From: Doris montereyensis
Taxonomy: Eukaryota; Mollusca; Gastropoda; Nudibranchia; Dorididae
NCBI GenBank assembly: GCA_037039925.1
Contig: JAXRKP010000342.1
Coordinates: 186,001 to 250,000 of the forward strand
DNA: 64,000 nucleotides
Direction: 5' to 3'
The position numbers and the translations under genes were made by a program. Of the stretch, positions 34,776 through 46,059 are shown one piece after another (position 1 is the stretch's first letter; every line of letters starts with the position of its first letter). The notes below the pieces were generated by a model. The model made no database searches. It saw only the letters and a program-made list of their open reading frames with translations, and was not told the origin of the DNA.

Positions 34776-34778
<3 letters not shown>
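34131..34778. other. Non-coding interval
   Basis: CTACTACTACATGTAGTAG-type short palindromes near 34155-34200 and a MITE remnant at 34330-34412. Confidence 0.4.
34330..34412. mobile_element. Remnant of a Tc1/mariner-type MITE
   Basis: GAACTTTTCGTTATAACGCC and the inverse of GTCGGTATAACGAGGTTC form an imperfect inverted pair resembling the ends of element Y. Confidence 0.45.
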
Positions 34779-34872
<94 letters not shown>

Positions 34873-34882
34873 AAGAGAGAGC

Positions 34883-34920
<38 letters not shown>

Positions 34921-34938
34921 GGCAGGCAGACAGACAGG
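34779..34938. repeat. (GA)n followed by (GACA)n microsatellite
   Basis: About 90 bp of GA, an impure part, then GACA repeats to about 34936. Confidence 0.95.
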
Positions 34939-35339
34939 AAAGAGACTCAAATTTTAGTTTCAAATTACAATGAATACAATACAATGAAATTAGAGGCCGC
35001 AACTGAAGTTAAACAAAACCAAAAGCAATGCAAAGTATCCAACAAATACAACAAAAACAGGAGACAAGAAAAACAAAAAGAAACAGGACGTAATGGGTGT
35101 CTGTTCCGGTGTTACTGTGTTATTGTTCTAAAATTGCCTGGTGTAGACTGATACTGATACTGATACTGAGTGATAGCGATACTGATAGTAATGATAGAAT
35201 CTACCTATTACAATTTCCTATGTATCAACCAGGTCGGTCGTTTTGAAAAGTAATTAAACATTTCTTTCTACTTCTACCTCTACAGTGACCTCCGCATCAA
35301 AGACATCAGTGTGACCATCCAAATGACGTCATAATATAT
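34939..35339. other. Non-coding interval
   Basis: CAAAACAAAA-rich DNA and a short GATACTGATACTGATACTGA repeat near 35147. No gene. Confidence 0.4.
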
Positions 35340-35675
35340 ATTACAAACGGGTACTGGTAAGTCCAGAAGCAAGGTGTCGCCCTCTCCACCCAAAGGTCAT
35401 GGGTGCAATCCCCCCACGGTTCAAAACTTGTCCTCAGCTTCTATTCGAGTAAAATCTACCCTCTTGGTCCAGGTAGTGGATCGACACCTAATCCCATGGG
35501 CGACGGACGATAAAAGGGGTCCCATGTGCAGATCACAACACTCTGTGCACGCTAAAGATACCTTGGTTGTTTAGAAGGCAGCCCATGCAAAATTCTTTTT
35601 TGAAATCCCACCAATAGCTCTGACATCACCTTAGTTGTGAATGTGGGTAAAATTAATAAATCAAATGTCCATATA
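35340..35675 (+). mobile_element. tRNA-derived SINE, copy B
   Basis: Head with AAGTCCAGAAGCAAGG and B box GGGTGCAATCCCC. The body has GTGGATCGACACCTAATCCC, CATGTGCAGATCACA and CTAAAGATACCTTGG. It ends GAATGTGGGTAAAATTAA. Confidence 0.85.
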
Positions 35676-36599
35676 AGAAGAAGTTGGTAAAAGTTTTTTT
35701 AAAAGACAAAAGGGGATGAACGCAAATTAACAAAGGGAAATAATTGTGGTTTTTAATGATCTCCTTGCTTACCTTAGTATTGCTGAAGTGGGCCTAAAAG
35801 AGTCTGTCTGAAGCAAATTTGTTACATGTATTACATATGGTCATGTATGTATTTAGCTGAGTTTTCAAAAGACACACCAACAACAACATCAACAGACAAT
35901 AACAATAACAATAACAGCAATAAAATAATTTGCAACCAGGCATGACAAGAAGCAATGGCGAACAATTGGATGGCAAGTTGAATAACAATTTAATTCTCCT
36001 TAGGGGTTACACCATGAAAATTTGGAAATGAAGGGATGCAGTTTTTTATATAAATAAATGGTCACAATACACATTGGGAGTCGTGGCAAGAGAATGGAAT
36101 ACGTAGTAGCATGGAAAACTGCACTCAGTTTGGCATAAAAACACACAACTCTCTTATTTAATGGGAATATTTTTTTAAAAGCTTTAATAAAAATGGACAA
36201 ATCATCAAAAACAAAGAAGTTATAATATATGTAATTAAATAATGCGAGTGGGAGTTTATAATATAAACACAATATAATAACGCCTATCATCATTTTTTAA
36301 AAAACGTGACAAAATTCTAGACACACAATGCTTCCACACCGTTTCCCACAAGGCGTAGATATAAAAATTAAATGATAAAATTTTAATAATGAATAATATA
36401 CCGTACAAATGATGAAGAGATTAAAAATCAAAAGTTCAAATTTACATTTACATGTTATTTTTCATAGCCCTAACCCGCTAAAAAGACGCATTGCCTTTCA
36501 GTCTTTGACATAGGTTTAAAATACATAATATATTGTCTTGGAAAGAGAGTCCAGGGAAAGAGGGGGGGGTTGTTTGTTTGTTTCATTAAAATTTATCAT
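35676..36599. other. AT-rich non-coding interval
   Basis: No gene or repeat recognised. Confidence 0.45.
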
Positions 36600-36675
36600 T
36601 GTGGTGATATCAGGGTGAATTGAGAGGAAACAGCAAGATAAAACGTAAGTGAAAGAAGGAGAGGACCTACCAGCA
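36600..36675 (+). repeat. Dispersed short repeat W, copy 2
   Basis: GTGGTGATATCAGGGTGAAT, GAGAGGAAACAGCAAGATAA and GAGGACCTACCAGCAG. A GAGAGCAGGCGGAGTTG unit is duplicated just after it (36709-36746). Confidence 0.65.
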
Positions 36676-36917
36676 GGGCCCACAAAACCGCCCCGCAAGA
36701 GGGGGACGGGAGAGCAGGCGGAGTTGGGGAGAGCAGGCGGAGTTGAGAAGAGCTTGAATGTCATCAGCTTTGTAGGATCTAACAAAACAACAAACGACGG
36801 ACAGACACACACTGAGACAAGATGGGAAAGACGGGAGAGGGGACAGTGCAAATGAAAAAAACAAAGAAAGAGAAGGAGGACCATTTAAAAACAATGCATT
36901 CATCCTGAAAGAAGAAA

Positions 36918-37090
36918 CAGTGGAACCCACAAGAAGTCAACTCTCTTAAATGTTAAAGTCAACTGTTCTCATCGGTCCCATTGTTTCGTGGATTACAATG
37001 TATATCCCCTGACTACGTTTCATGTCAACCTTGCTTAAAGTCAACACGTGCTATCGGTCCCAAGGTGTTGAATGTAGCTTAGTCTCACTG
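36918..37090. mobile_element. Probable pogo/Tigger-like MITE, ~170 bp
   Basis: Left CAGTGGAACCCACAAG and right inverse CAGTGAGACTAAGCTAC. TTAAAGTCAAC with CGGTCCCA occurs in both halves. TA follows the right end, but the left flank is not TA. Confidence 0.45.
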
Positions 37091-37092
37091 TA

Positions 37093-40000
37093 CTAAAAAG
37101 GGGAAGGAATGGTGGTTTCATTAATTTATTGTGTTTTGGGGGAGGGGGTTCACATGAGGAGAGATAGGAACGATTTGGTGGAAGAGTCACGTCTTCGTGA
37201 CGTTTTCGTCAGTGTGGAATAGGAAAGCTTCCATATTTTTTAGAACAATAATAATCATCATAGAAAGTAATGTAAATGTGGATAATATATCAATTGAAAA
37301 GTAAGAAAAATAAAATGAACATCAACTTTATAGATAGTACCGGTACATGAAACAAATTGACAAAGTGACCTATATTTAGCTTGGTACATAGATGAATGGA
37401 TAGTAAATACCTGTATGTGGGTCAGGCAAATAGTTTACTAATTGTGTACCGGTAATCGGAGAGCCATCTCATGCTTTGTAAAAATTTATAATACAATAAT
37501 TTAATTATTATGTTTACTGACTGATTTGCGATGTTGATTGACACTTACTTTAAATGAGATGGTTGAAATAAAATCCTTTTACATTGCAATTTATGCAATT
37601 ATATTCTCAACATTGTGATCTAATCGGGAATAATGAAGAGTGTACAAATGAATGCACCCTGGATGCAAATTATATAGAACTGTAAATTGAGGATGAAGGC
37701 AGATCAAAATAGTTGGAACAAAGTACATGTACATGTATTGACTAAAATAAAATAGGATTTGCAGTTAAATAAAAAGCCATTTTTTCCACATCTTACTATT
37801 GCTGAAAAATATTGCAAGGAGTAATAAGGAGCCGTCCGCAAGATTGTTACGTCATAATATGATTTCAAATATGTGTAGACATAATAATAATATATGCAAT
37901 GATATTTAGTCTGGGTAAGTTTCACAAACTCACAAATAATCGGTTGTCAACTACTTTATCCTCAAAAATAATGTTAAATGATGTAACACCATATGCAGGA
38001 ATGTAGGCTACACAAATACCTACACCATATAACACATAAATAGGATCATCATACATAAAGGATAAATGTTCGTATTTTATGACTTGTGAGAAGGAGATGA
38101 GTGAAATCCATAGAGTAGTTTTACACTATCACATATATGCTGGATGCATATTATCATACAATTACGTTGTAAATATCAGATCACCGTCATATGCGCTGAG
38201 AAAGTAACACAAAATTAACGAAAGATCTTGGTTGAAGACATAAACAATCAAAACAAAATCCTTCATAAACACAGGCCATAGACTTGTGTTGTGTCTCTAG
38301 TCTAACTCTAACTGAATCAAATATATGTTAATAATATCCTCTGGTAAATTCATACTTTTCCGCTGCTACGAAAGGTAGAATTCTTTTTTATCTTTCCATT
38401 GCTTGGTATGAAACTCTTTTCAAGCATCTTTTCAAGCATCCATTCAAAAATTTTCAGCAAACAGAAACTTTCATTCTCTCTATCTCAGGTCAGTAAATTT
38501 TAACAATAATTCCTTCACCATACATACATGTTGCAACGAGGGCAGTTTGCAAAGCATTTTAAGGAAGTTTTTAAAACGGCAATGCTATTTGTAGCTGGAT
38601 GAGGATAACGATCATTTTAAAATGTAAGAGAATTTTTAAATTGTCTTCGGAAATTCCCTGGGAGAAATAGATCTAGATAAAACAGGAAAAAATTCCTGGC
38701 ATCATGCACATTTATTTAAACACTTATTAGTAATATTATATTCGATTCTCTTGAGAGAGAAAAACTAAATATGAAGAGAAAAAGAATTAGAATTATCTTA
38801 ATGTTGACAAACTCATTTCTTTTACTTTTAGGTTAAGATAATTCTAATTCTTTTTTCTTCTTCATATTTAGCTTTTTAAAAATCTTATCAATTGACATTC
38901 AAAATACTTGTACATGTAGCAACCTATTTTAATGCCATAATGCAACACTTTTTATGCACTGCTTTTCCAACTTTTTATTACCGCTGACATAAATCTATGT
39001 ATATTTTTTTTTCTTTTCTAAAAATCATAGTGGAGATTGAGCTATTCAGTCGTAAAGTTTTAGTAGATTTGAATTTCTAATTTTTTTTTATTATTATCCT
39101 TGCAAATCTTGAATTTTTATTTCTTTTGTTTCTTTCTTCCAATAGTTAAATTTATTACATGATAATTTTATTTCTTTTTGGGTTTTTTTTTTTGTCGCCT
39201 TATTCTTACTACTGTCTTATCCCCCCCCCCCTTGTGCATTCCATGTGCATTACATGCTCGACCACTGTTCATCAATTCAATTAAAGCTGTTGAATTATGT
39301 AAAATATATATAATATATAAAAGCACATAGACACTGGTGTATTTCATAAGCATAAATAATATCTATTAAAATGTTTTAAAAAGAATGAGAATGTGACAAT
39401 AAAAGCTTTGATAATATTCATAAAAATATTGATAAGAATCATGACAGCAAAACCATTTTCCTGAGTGTCCCTATGATAAAGCAAGTTTATGGTAATAAAA
39501 AGCATAAAAATAGCGAGTATACAGGGTGTGACAATTACCACTACAAACCCATTGCATCTTTTTAAATAGTTTAATTTAAATGCAGCAGAAAACAATTCAA
39601 AACAAAGAATTTCTCAAGCCTTTTTTTAATAAACATTAAGTTCCAAGACAACTGTCCAATGGAAACCCAGGGAAGGTTCTTGACAAAAATTAATTTCTAG
39701 TAAAAATTTGGAAGAAAATTTTGAAAATTGAATGAGGCGACCACTTCAATGGATTCCTTTAAAGGAAATGCCTACAAATCCATCTGAATTCTTTACAGAA
39801 GTGTATAAACAATTCCCTTTTGAGCAAAAAATCTGAAACACAAAATACCCTTAGCGAAAACAAAACCGAAACAAGCGGCTTCTTTATCACATCCTCTTGT
39901 AGGAAAGTGTACCGGTATAACAGACAGACATTTAATGTACACAGTCTTTTGTTGTAAGAATGTCGTCAATGTACAACACCTTGCAGATTTCAGGTGCAAA

Positions 40001-40134
40001 GAGTTGTAAAATGCTTATTTGAAAAACATCGTTGTTTATTGAATAACAAGTCAATGGTTACTTTAAATGCATATGTTATTGACAGCTAGTAACATTCCAA
40101 TGCTGGCTTTAGATACCGTTTACAGTTTGATATA
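37093..40134. other. 3-kb AT-rich gene-free interval
   Basis: No convincing frame, splice pair or tRNA. It contains a strong hairpin at 38764-38872 and a C11 run near 39221. Confidence 0.5.
38764..38872. repeat. Strong inverted repeat (hairpin) with ~38-bp arms
   Basis: The left arm has CTAAATATGAAGAGAAAAAG and AATTAGAATTATCTTAA. The right arm is its near-perfect inverse. About 31 bases lie between them. It could be a foldback remnant or a hairpin RNA locus. Confidence 0.85.
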
Positions 40135-40989
40135 CACTCAAACTTTGTTATATTGCCAACTGTAGTTCCAGTGGTAATTTGGCGTTATAAAGGGAATGGT
40201 GTTAACACCCTTTTCAGTAGGTATTACAATAAAGACCATAATTAATATTTGACTAATCAAGTAGAAAAAAAACTATCGCTGACAAGACAATGTAGGTCTA
40301 TTACATGTGAAAAGACTATTGTAGTATTATACATCTATGGTAATAGTAGGACATCCGATCTCTTATGTAATCTACACACAAAAAACATTGACAGAAACAC
40401 CCTTAACTTAAAATGGATAAGCCTAGGTTATGACACTGTTGTGAAGCCTAATTCTCACTACTCAATTGTACCCAAACTAGCCATGTCTACCCCGCCAAGT
40501 TATTAGCAGAATGGGCCTATGCCAATGCCACTCTTCACTCGGCTGACCTTGGCCTAAGTAGTGGATGACAAATGTTGCCTCTAAACCTTGAGTACTCTTA
40601 TTCTAATGAAGAAGAGTCCTTGTGTCACGAGTGTCAATGTCAATGTCATTTCTGTAAATGTACTTTACTTTAAGAGTGCTAAGACACACAATATAACAGT
40701 GATGCCTGTGTGTGTGTGTGTGTGTGTGTTTGACCCCGTGATCTGTTACTAGTGTTACTGTTACCAAACCAAACTAGATTCTACTTCTACCTGCTTGCAT
40801 CACTTTGAGAAAAGGGGTTGTAATGCATGCGGCGGTATGAGTTATATTTTACAATAGTTATTAAGGAACGTTTATGCCACATCATTGGCGGTATGACCAG
40901 TTATTTCATTATTTTTGTACCGCATCAGATCTGTACAAAGGTGAAAAGTTGTCGGTAAGCGAGAATGTCGGTCTAACAAGGTTTGAGTG
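40135..40989. mobile_element. TA-type MITE Y, copy 1 (uninterrupted)
   Basis: Ends CACTCAAACTTTGTTATA and inverse CACTCAAACCTTGTTAGA, with TA on the left flank. The interior matches copy 2 (43009-45644), e.g. GGCGTTATAAAG, AGGTTATGACACTG and CCACTCTTCA-TCGGCTGACC. The TIRs resemble Tc1/mariner or pogo-type ends. No transposase. Confidence 0.8.
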
Positions 40990-41859
40990 CAACGAAGATC
41001 AAAACAAATAAAAAGATTTAAGACATGGCGACAAAAATTCAGAGACAACAGAACTGATTTTCAAGAGAACTGATGTTCACTGATATTATAATTAAATGTC
41101 ACACTGCTCCTGACTCTGTGTATTAACTTTTACTGCAAGGAATGCAAGCTTAAAACACTCTAGCACATAAGGCTCAGCCATTACCTCACCACAGTGCATC
41201 TCTGGCATGAGACACCGTGGTGCAATGACAACCTTGATATCATCATCATCACCGGCAGCTCTATCTCCTGTGCCAATAAACTGTCAGGGAGTACTTTCCT
41301 AGCCCAATTGACTCCATGAAGGAGAAGAGAAACAATGTACTGTGAGATATGCCATGCCACAGGTTTAAAGGCTAAGCAAGTTGAGAAAAACTCAAACTAA
41401 AACATTGCATAAATCAAATGCAGTTGAAATGTGACGCTTGTAAAAATTCATGTGATTCCCTGTTTTATAAATTATCATGGCAAGAAGAACATTGTACAGT
41501 GCGTAGAGCTTCAATAATGTTGCATTATATGTGCAATATAATTTTATTTATTGATTTATATTTGTTATCATTATTTCTATCATTATCTTTATAGTAGCAG
41601 TGTAATGCTCTGTACACGCTGAGCAACTTTCGGCAAACAAAACACGATGCACAAAATGCTGTGGTGTGGACATGTTTTTAAGTTGTTTTTCTTGTTCGTT
41701 GCACAGGCCCAGCCATAATAGAAAACTCTGTGCACAGCTTCTTTCTTGAACAGCGGTTCACACTTGAGCATGAGCGCATCAAATGAGCTTTAGCCCTGTT
41801 CTGAAAAATGCTTTATAACAAGCCCTTTGGGAAATTGGAAAATTGTGCTGGTAATCAGG
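40990..41859. other. Non-coding interval
   Basis: No gene recognised. Confidence 0.45.
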
Positions 41860-42265
41860 TCATGTTAAGCAGATGGAACTTAAAATGTCCATGTATTTCT
41901 ATAACAGATGGAACATGTGTAGCCAATGTCCATGTATTTCTACCTGTAAGCAGATGGAACTTGTGTAGCCAATGTCCATGTATTTTTATTAAGCAGATGG
42001 AACTTATGTAGCCAATGTCCAATCAGATGGAACTTGTGTAGCTAATGTCCATGTATTTCTACCTGGTAAGCAGATGGAACTTGTGTAGCCAATGTCCATG
42101 AACTAAGCAGATGGAACTTGTAGCCAATGTCCATGTATTTCTACAGATGGAACTTGTGGCAATGTCCAGATGGAACAGATGGTGTAGCCAATGTCCATGT
42201 ATTTCTACCTGGTAAGCAGATGGAACTTGTGTAGCCAATGTCCATGTATTTCTACCTGGTAAGCA
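41860..42265. repeat. ~45-bp minisatellite, about eight copies
   Basis: The unit CAGATGGAACTTGTGTAGCC plus AATGTCCATGTATTTCTACC is repeated with truncations of varying length. Confidence 0.95.
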
Positions 42266-43008
42266 CCTATTAAATCAATTATGGTTAAATTCTCTCACTT
42301 ATCAACACCACATTGGTTGGACATGCATTTCTTATTTGATTCATAACGATTAACCTCTCATTTAACTCAATTGTTTTCAGAACGTATGTAAACCAATGAT
42401 GAATTAATCTAGACCATTGTTCATTTTGCCAACGTAAAACATTGTACATCGTGGACACCAGCCTGTGAGAGTAAAGTTCACTGTCAACGGCCTATGCCAG
42501 ACGATGACCATTGTTTGCTTGGCCATGGTGGATGAAATTGGTACCTTACGCCTGGCAGACAAGAGCGAATTTGCTATTCACACCTGTTTATTAAAGCTGA
42601 GAGGCATGGCTTGACCATCTGCAGATTTGTTTGATTGAAATGCCTTCACATTTGAAATCTATTGAAACAGACATCTGTCTTGACAACTTTGACAAGTTAG
42701 GTATCTCTGTTCAAAATTGTGGGAGTGATTTTATAAAGACAAAATTTTGTTTCCTGGAGAAAAGCCCACTGATAAGAGGACTGAGCTGTTACGTGACCTG
42801 TTCTACGACCGCAGTACTGTAAATGCTTCTCTTTTAACCCGTCAAAGTCATCAAGAAAATTTCTCATAGAATGCGATAAATCAAGTATTTTTAAGGCACA
42901 TGTAATTAAAGTTCAATAGAAAAACCATTCAATCAATCTTCTGAAGAATCATTCCAGAGAATATTATGGAAATTGTGCAATCGATACGATTGCACGATTA
43001 TTAATCTA
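42266..43008. other. Non-coding interval
   Basis: An open frame at 42631-42822 has no recognisable motif. Nothing else seen. Confidence 0.4.
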
Positions 43009-43194
43009 CATTCAAACCTCATTATACCACCAAATGTTGTGGCAATGGTAACTTGGCGTTATAAAGAGAATGGCGTTCTAACGAAAAACGCCCTCTTTCA
43101 GCATTACAATGAGGGACATAATCAATATTTAACCACGGTAATCAAGAAGGGTAAAAAAAGATCAGACAAGAAAATCAAAATATAGGCTTACTGC

Positions 43195-43400
43195 ATGTGG
43201 AAAGTCTGTTGTACTATCATATAACAGTAACAGTAGTGAAAACTGTACTATCATATAGTAATAGTACTGCATGTGAAAAGCTTATTGTACTATCATATAG
43301 TAATAGTACTGCATGTGCAAAGCCTATTGTACTATCATATAGTAATAGTACTGCATGTGGAAAGTCTATTGTACTATCACATAGTAATAGTAAAATCACC
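43195..43400. repeat. ~48-bp minisatellite expanded inside Y copy 2
   Basis: TGTACTATCATATAGTAATA with GTACTGCATGTGAAAAG is repeated about five times. Each unit contains TACTAT-CAT-ATAGTA, a perfect small hairpin. Copy 1 of Y has only one diverged unit here. Confidence 0.9.
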
Positions 43401-43858
43401 CTGTCTCTTGTGTAGTCTAGAGAAAAAGTAGACAGAAACACAGGCAAACTCAAAATGGATTAAATTAGGTTATGACACTGCTGTGAAACCTAATTCTTGG
43501 CACTCAATGGGATCCATCCCGCTAAGCTATCGTCGGGATGACCGAATCTGGCCCCATGCTGATGCCACTCTTCATTCGGCTGACCTAGGCCTAAGCAGTG
43601 GATGACAAACACTGTCTACAAACTTTCAGTACGGTACTCTCATTCTCATAAAGAAGAAGCATTATACTAGTGCCAGTGTCATTTCTGTAAGAGTACTGAC
43701 ACGCATCGCACCGATGCTTGTGTGCGTGTAGTGTGTTTGTGATTTGACCAAGCCAAACTAGAGTACTTCTACCTGCTTGCATCACTTCAGAGAAAACGGT
43801 GGTGACGCATGATGGCGGTAAAACAAGTTGTATTTTACAATAGTTATCAAGTAATTAA

Positions 43859-45508
43859 CCCATTGCTTCCCAGTGCGCCCAATTGCGCTTGCTAAAATCA
43901 AACATCGCGCTTCTCAATGCACTTAGATGCGCCCCGACCCAATTTCAAAAGTACATGTGTGTGTTGGAGCTCATTTACGTTGAAACTGCAATCAATAAGT
44001 TACTTCTGTTGCTTTCAGGAAGTGGAGAGTACAATAAAACGAAAGTACACGTTTACTCGATCTAAATTGCTTCACTGGTTATCAAACCATTAATTCTTTA
44101 AGGGACGGGGGCACCAGAAGTGATTTTGTTTTGCTTTCGAGTTTAGGTTTTTGCTTTTAGTATGTACATGAGTACCTGTCAATATACAGTCATCCTATAT
44201 CATTGAAAAGTTTGTAGCGTCCTTGGTTGCCATAGAAACAGTCGCCATCTTAGATTTTGACTCAATTTTCAAAATCTATCTCCTCCCCTTTAGTTATGAA
44301 TAAAATCACTCAAAACCTGTGCAGATCGTCTTTTCCATTCAATATCTAAAGAGCGACGTGGGTTTTTTAATATTTTTGATAGGTTTTTTTTTCATGAATT
44401 TTTGAAAATACTATACCGGGTATATCGTGAATGTACAAAAACGGAGTTTTTATTACAAACAAACAAAAATCTCAAAAAGTTAACAATATTTTTTTTAAAA
44501 CCTGACGTCATTCTATTAACATTGACAAGAGGAACCTGTGTGCCAAATATAATACAAATCGTTCGGTAAATGGCGGAGGAGATAGAATTTTAGTGTGGAA
44601 AAACGAAATTTTGAGAAAAATGCGAGTAAAAAAATCAACAGAAAATAACACAAAATAAACGCTTCAGACAGGTTTCCCTTACTCTTTCAACAGCCTCTGG
44701 CATTGTTACTTATGTAAACAGGATAATAAATCTAGGTTTAGATGTGCACTGTTGTGAAAACAGACGTCGAAATGACCAGTTTTTTGTTTTTTCCTCTATA
44801 TCTTATGCTTGTAGCGATGGGAGATCGTTGATCGGGTGTCGGCAAAACGAGGTCAACGTCGTGTGTTGCCACATTTGGCGATTAACCGCCAATATACAGG
44901 TTTACTGCCATTTTCTCAGTCAGTGTTAAGGTAATTTCGTAAAAAAATATTGTTTTACCTACCTTTGCCTACAAAATATTTTGTAAAAAGAAATTATACG
45001 TCATATGGACATTTTTCTGCCATGAACTTGTAGATAAATGATCGTTCTACTCGAATATACAAAGAACAGAAAATCAACCTTTTGGTCCAAATCTCAAATC
45101 CTTGTGGAATGAAGATGTTTAAGCAGCACAGAGGCAATGGTGTAAATTTTAATAGTGAATCACTCTCATGTTGAGTTTGAGAATGATAGCAAGTTAGATC
45201 TAAATCTAGATTAAAACGAAAATTCTACTCCTGACAAAGAGTCACTATCTTCACCTGAACAATCAAATCCTGAATGTTCCAACAAACTGAACAATGTCAA
45301 AGGGCAATGGCTGCAGTGCATGTCATATATGAAATGAAATAGAAATTTTTCAAGCATCTAAAAGAATTGTTAAAATTAAGTTATTTTAAGTGGTGTATGC
45401 ACAAGAAATATTTTACTGACACCATGTCGTTATGTTGCAGGAGTTACCTCCCTGTGTTTAATAATAGTTATGGGTTATTGACCTAATTAAACCTTGGGAA
45501 GGAATGGG
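43859..45508. mobile_element. TTAA-type (piggyBac-like) MITE X, copy 1, split by element F
   Basis: TTAA flanks (43855-43858 and 45509-45512). Ends are CCCATTGCTTCCCAGTG and inverse CCCATTCCTTCCCAAGG. The interior matches copy 2 (48599-49284) on both sides of the F insertion. TTAA duplication and CCC-starting TIRs are typical of piggyBac-related elements. Confidence 0.88.
44103..45091 (-). mobile_element. Long-TIR element F, copy 3 (inverted, one end truncated)
   Basis: Runs antiparallel to copies 1 and 2, with GGACATTTTTCTGCCATGAA, TGGCGATTAACCGCCAA and ACTGTTGTGAAAACAGACGT. It interrupts X copy 1 after ATTCTTTAA and before TCTCAAATCC. Its outer TIR stops at TTTTGGTCCAA, short of the full terminus. 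Confidence 0.8.
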
Positions 45509-45781
45509 TTAAGGAACATTAATGCCATGTTATTGGCAGATGGCAGTATAACGAGTTATTTCATTGTTTTTATATAGCGTCAGATCCGTACCAATGCGAA
45601 AAGCTAGCCGTAAGTGAGAATGGAAGCATAGCGAGGTTTGAGTGTATTTGCAAATACTCTGTAAGATGTGAACACTTAAAACGAGATTGATCAGGAGTCC
45701 ATCAAAACTACTGTATGTTGCAATTTGAAAAAAAGTTCAACTGATGGCATGTATTTCAGGAAGCAATTGTTTTTCTCTGGG

Positions 45782-45787
45782 TTTATT
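45782..45787 (-). terminator. PTAR1: Poly(A) signal candidate of PTAR1
   Basis: AATAAA on the minus strand, about 50 bp after the stop codon. Confidence 0.5.
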
Positions 45788-45836
45788 TAGTCAGTCAGGT
45801 CATGCCACTTTTGCTTTAAAACAAATTTTTTGACAA

Positions 45837-46059
45837 TCATTTCTGTCTCTCAAGCCAATCTAGGTAGTTTTTAGCTAGGTGCTTTTCATATTTGTGAGAG
45901 CAATTTTCTATTTGCTTGGTGACCAGATACATTTCCAAACATATCTGTTGAGCTCTTCTTCCATTTTGATTATTCTCCAAATCTCCTACCTCACCAATGC
46001 AGTCCTGAGATCCAATAAGTGAAGAGTTTGAACGTATGATTTCGCTCATAATGTACCGT
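45837..46059 (-). CDS. PTAR1: PTAR1 exon 7 (terminal)
   Basis: Acceptor TTCTTTTCCAG, then RYIMSEIIRSNSSL, an acidic linker and AKNYLDWLERQK before TGA. No indel. The C-terminal KYEKHLAKNYLDWL segment corresponds to the last helix of PTAR1. Confidence 0.88.

Larger units (their letters stand above)
43009..45644. mobile_element. TA-type MITE Y, copy 2, split by a nested TTAA element
   Basis: Ends CATTCAAACCTCATTATA and inverse CACTCAAACCTCGCTATG, flanked by TA on both sides (43007-43008 and 45645-45646). The two halves, 43009-43858 and 45509-45644, match copy 1 colinearly around the insertion of X1. Confidence 0.85.
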
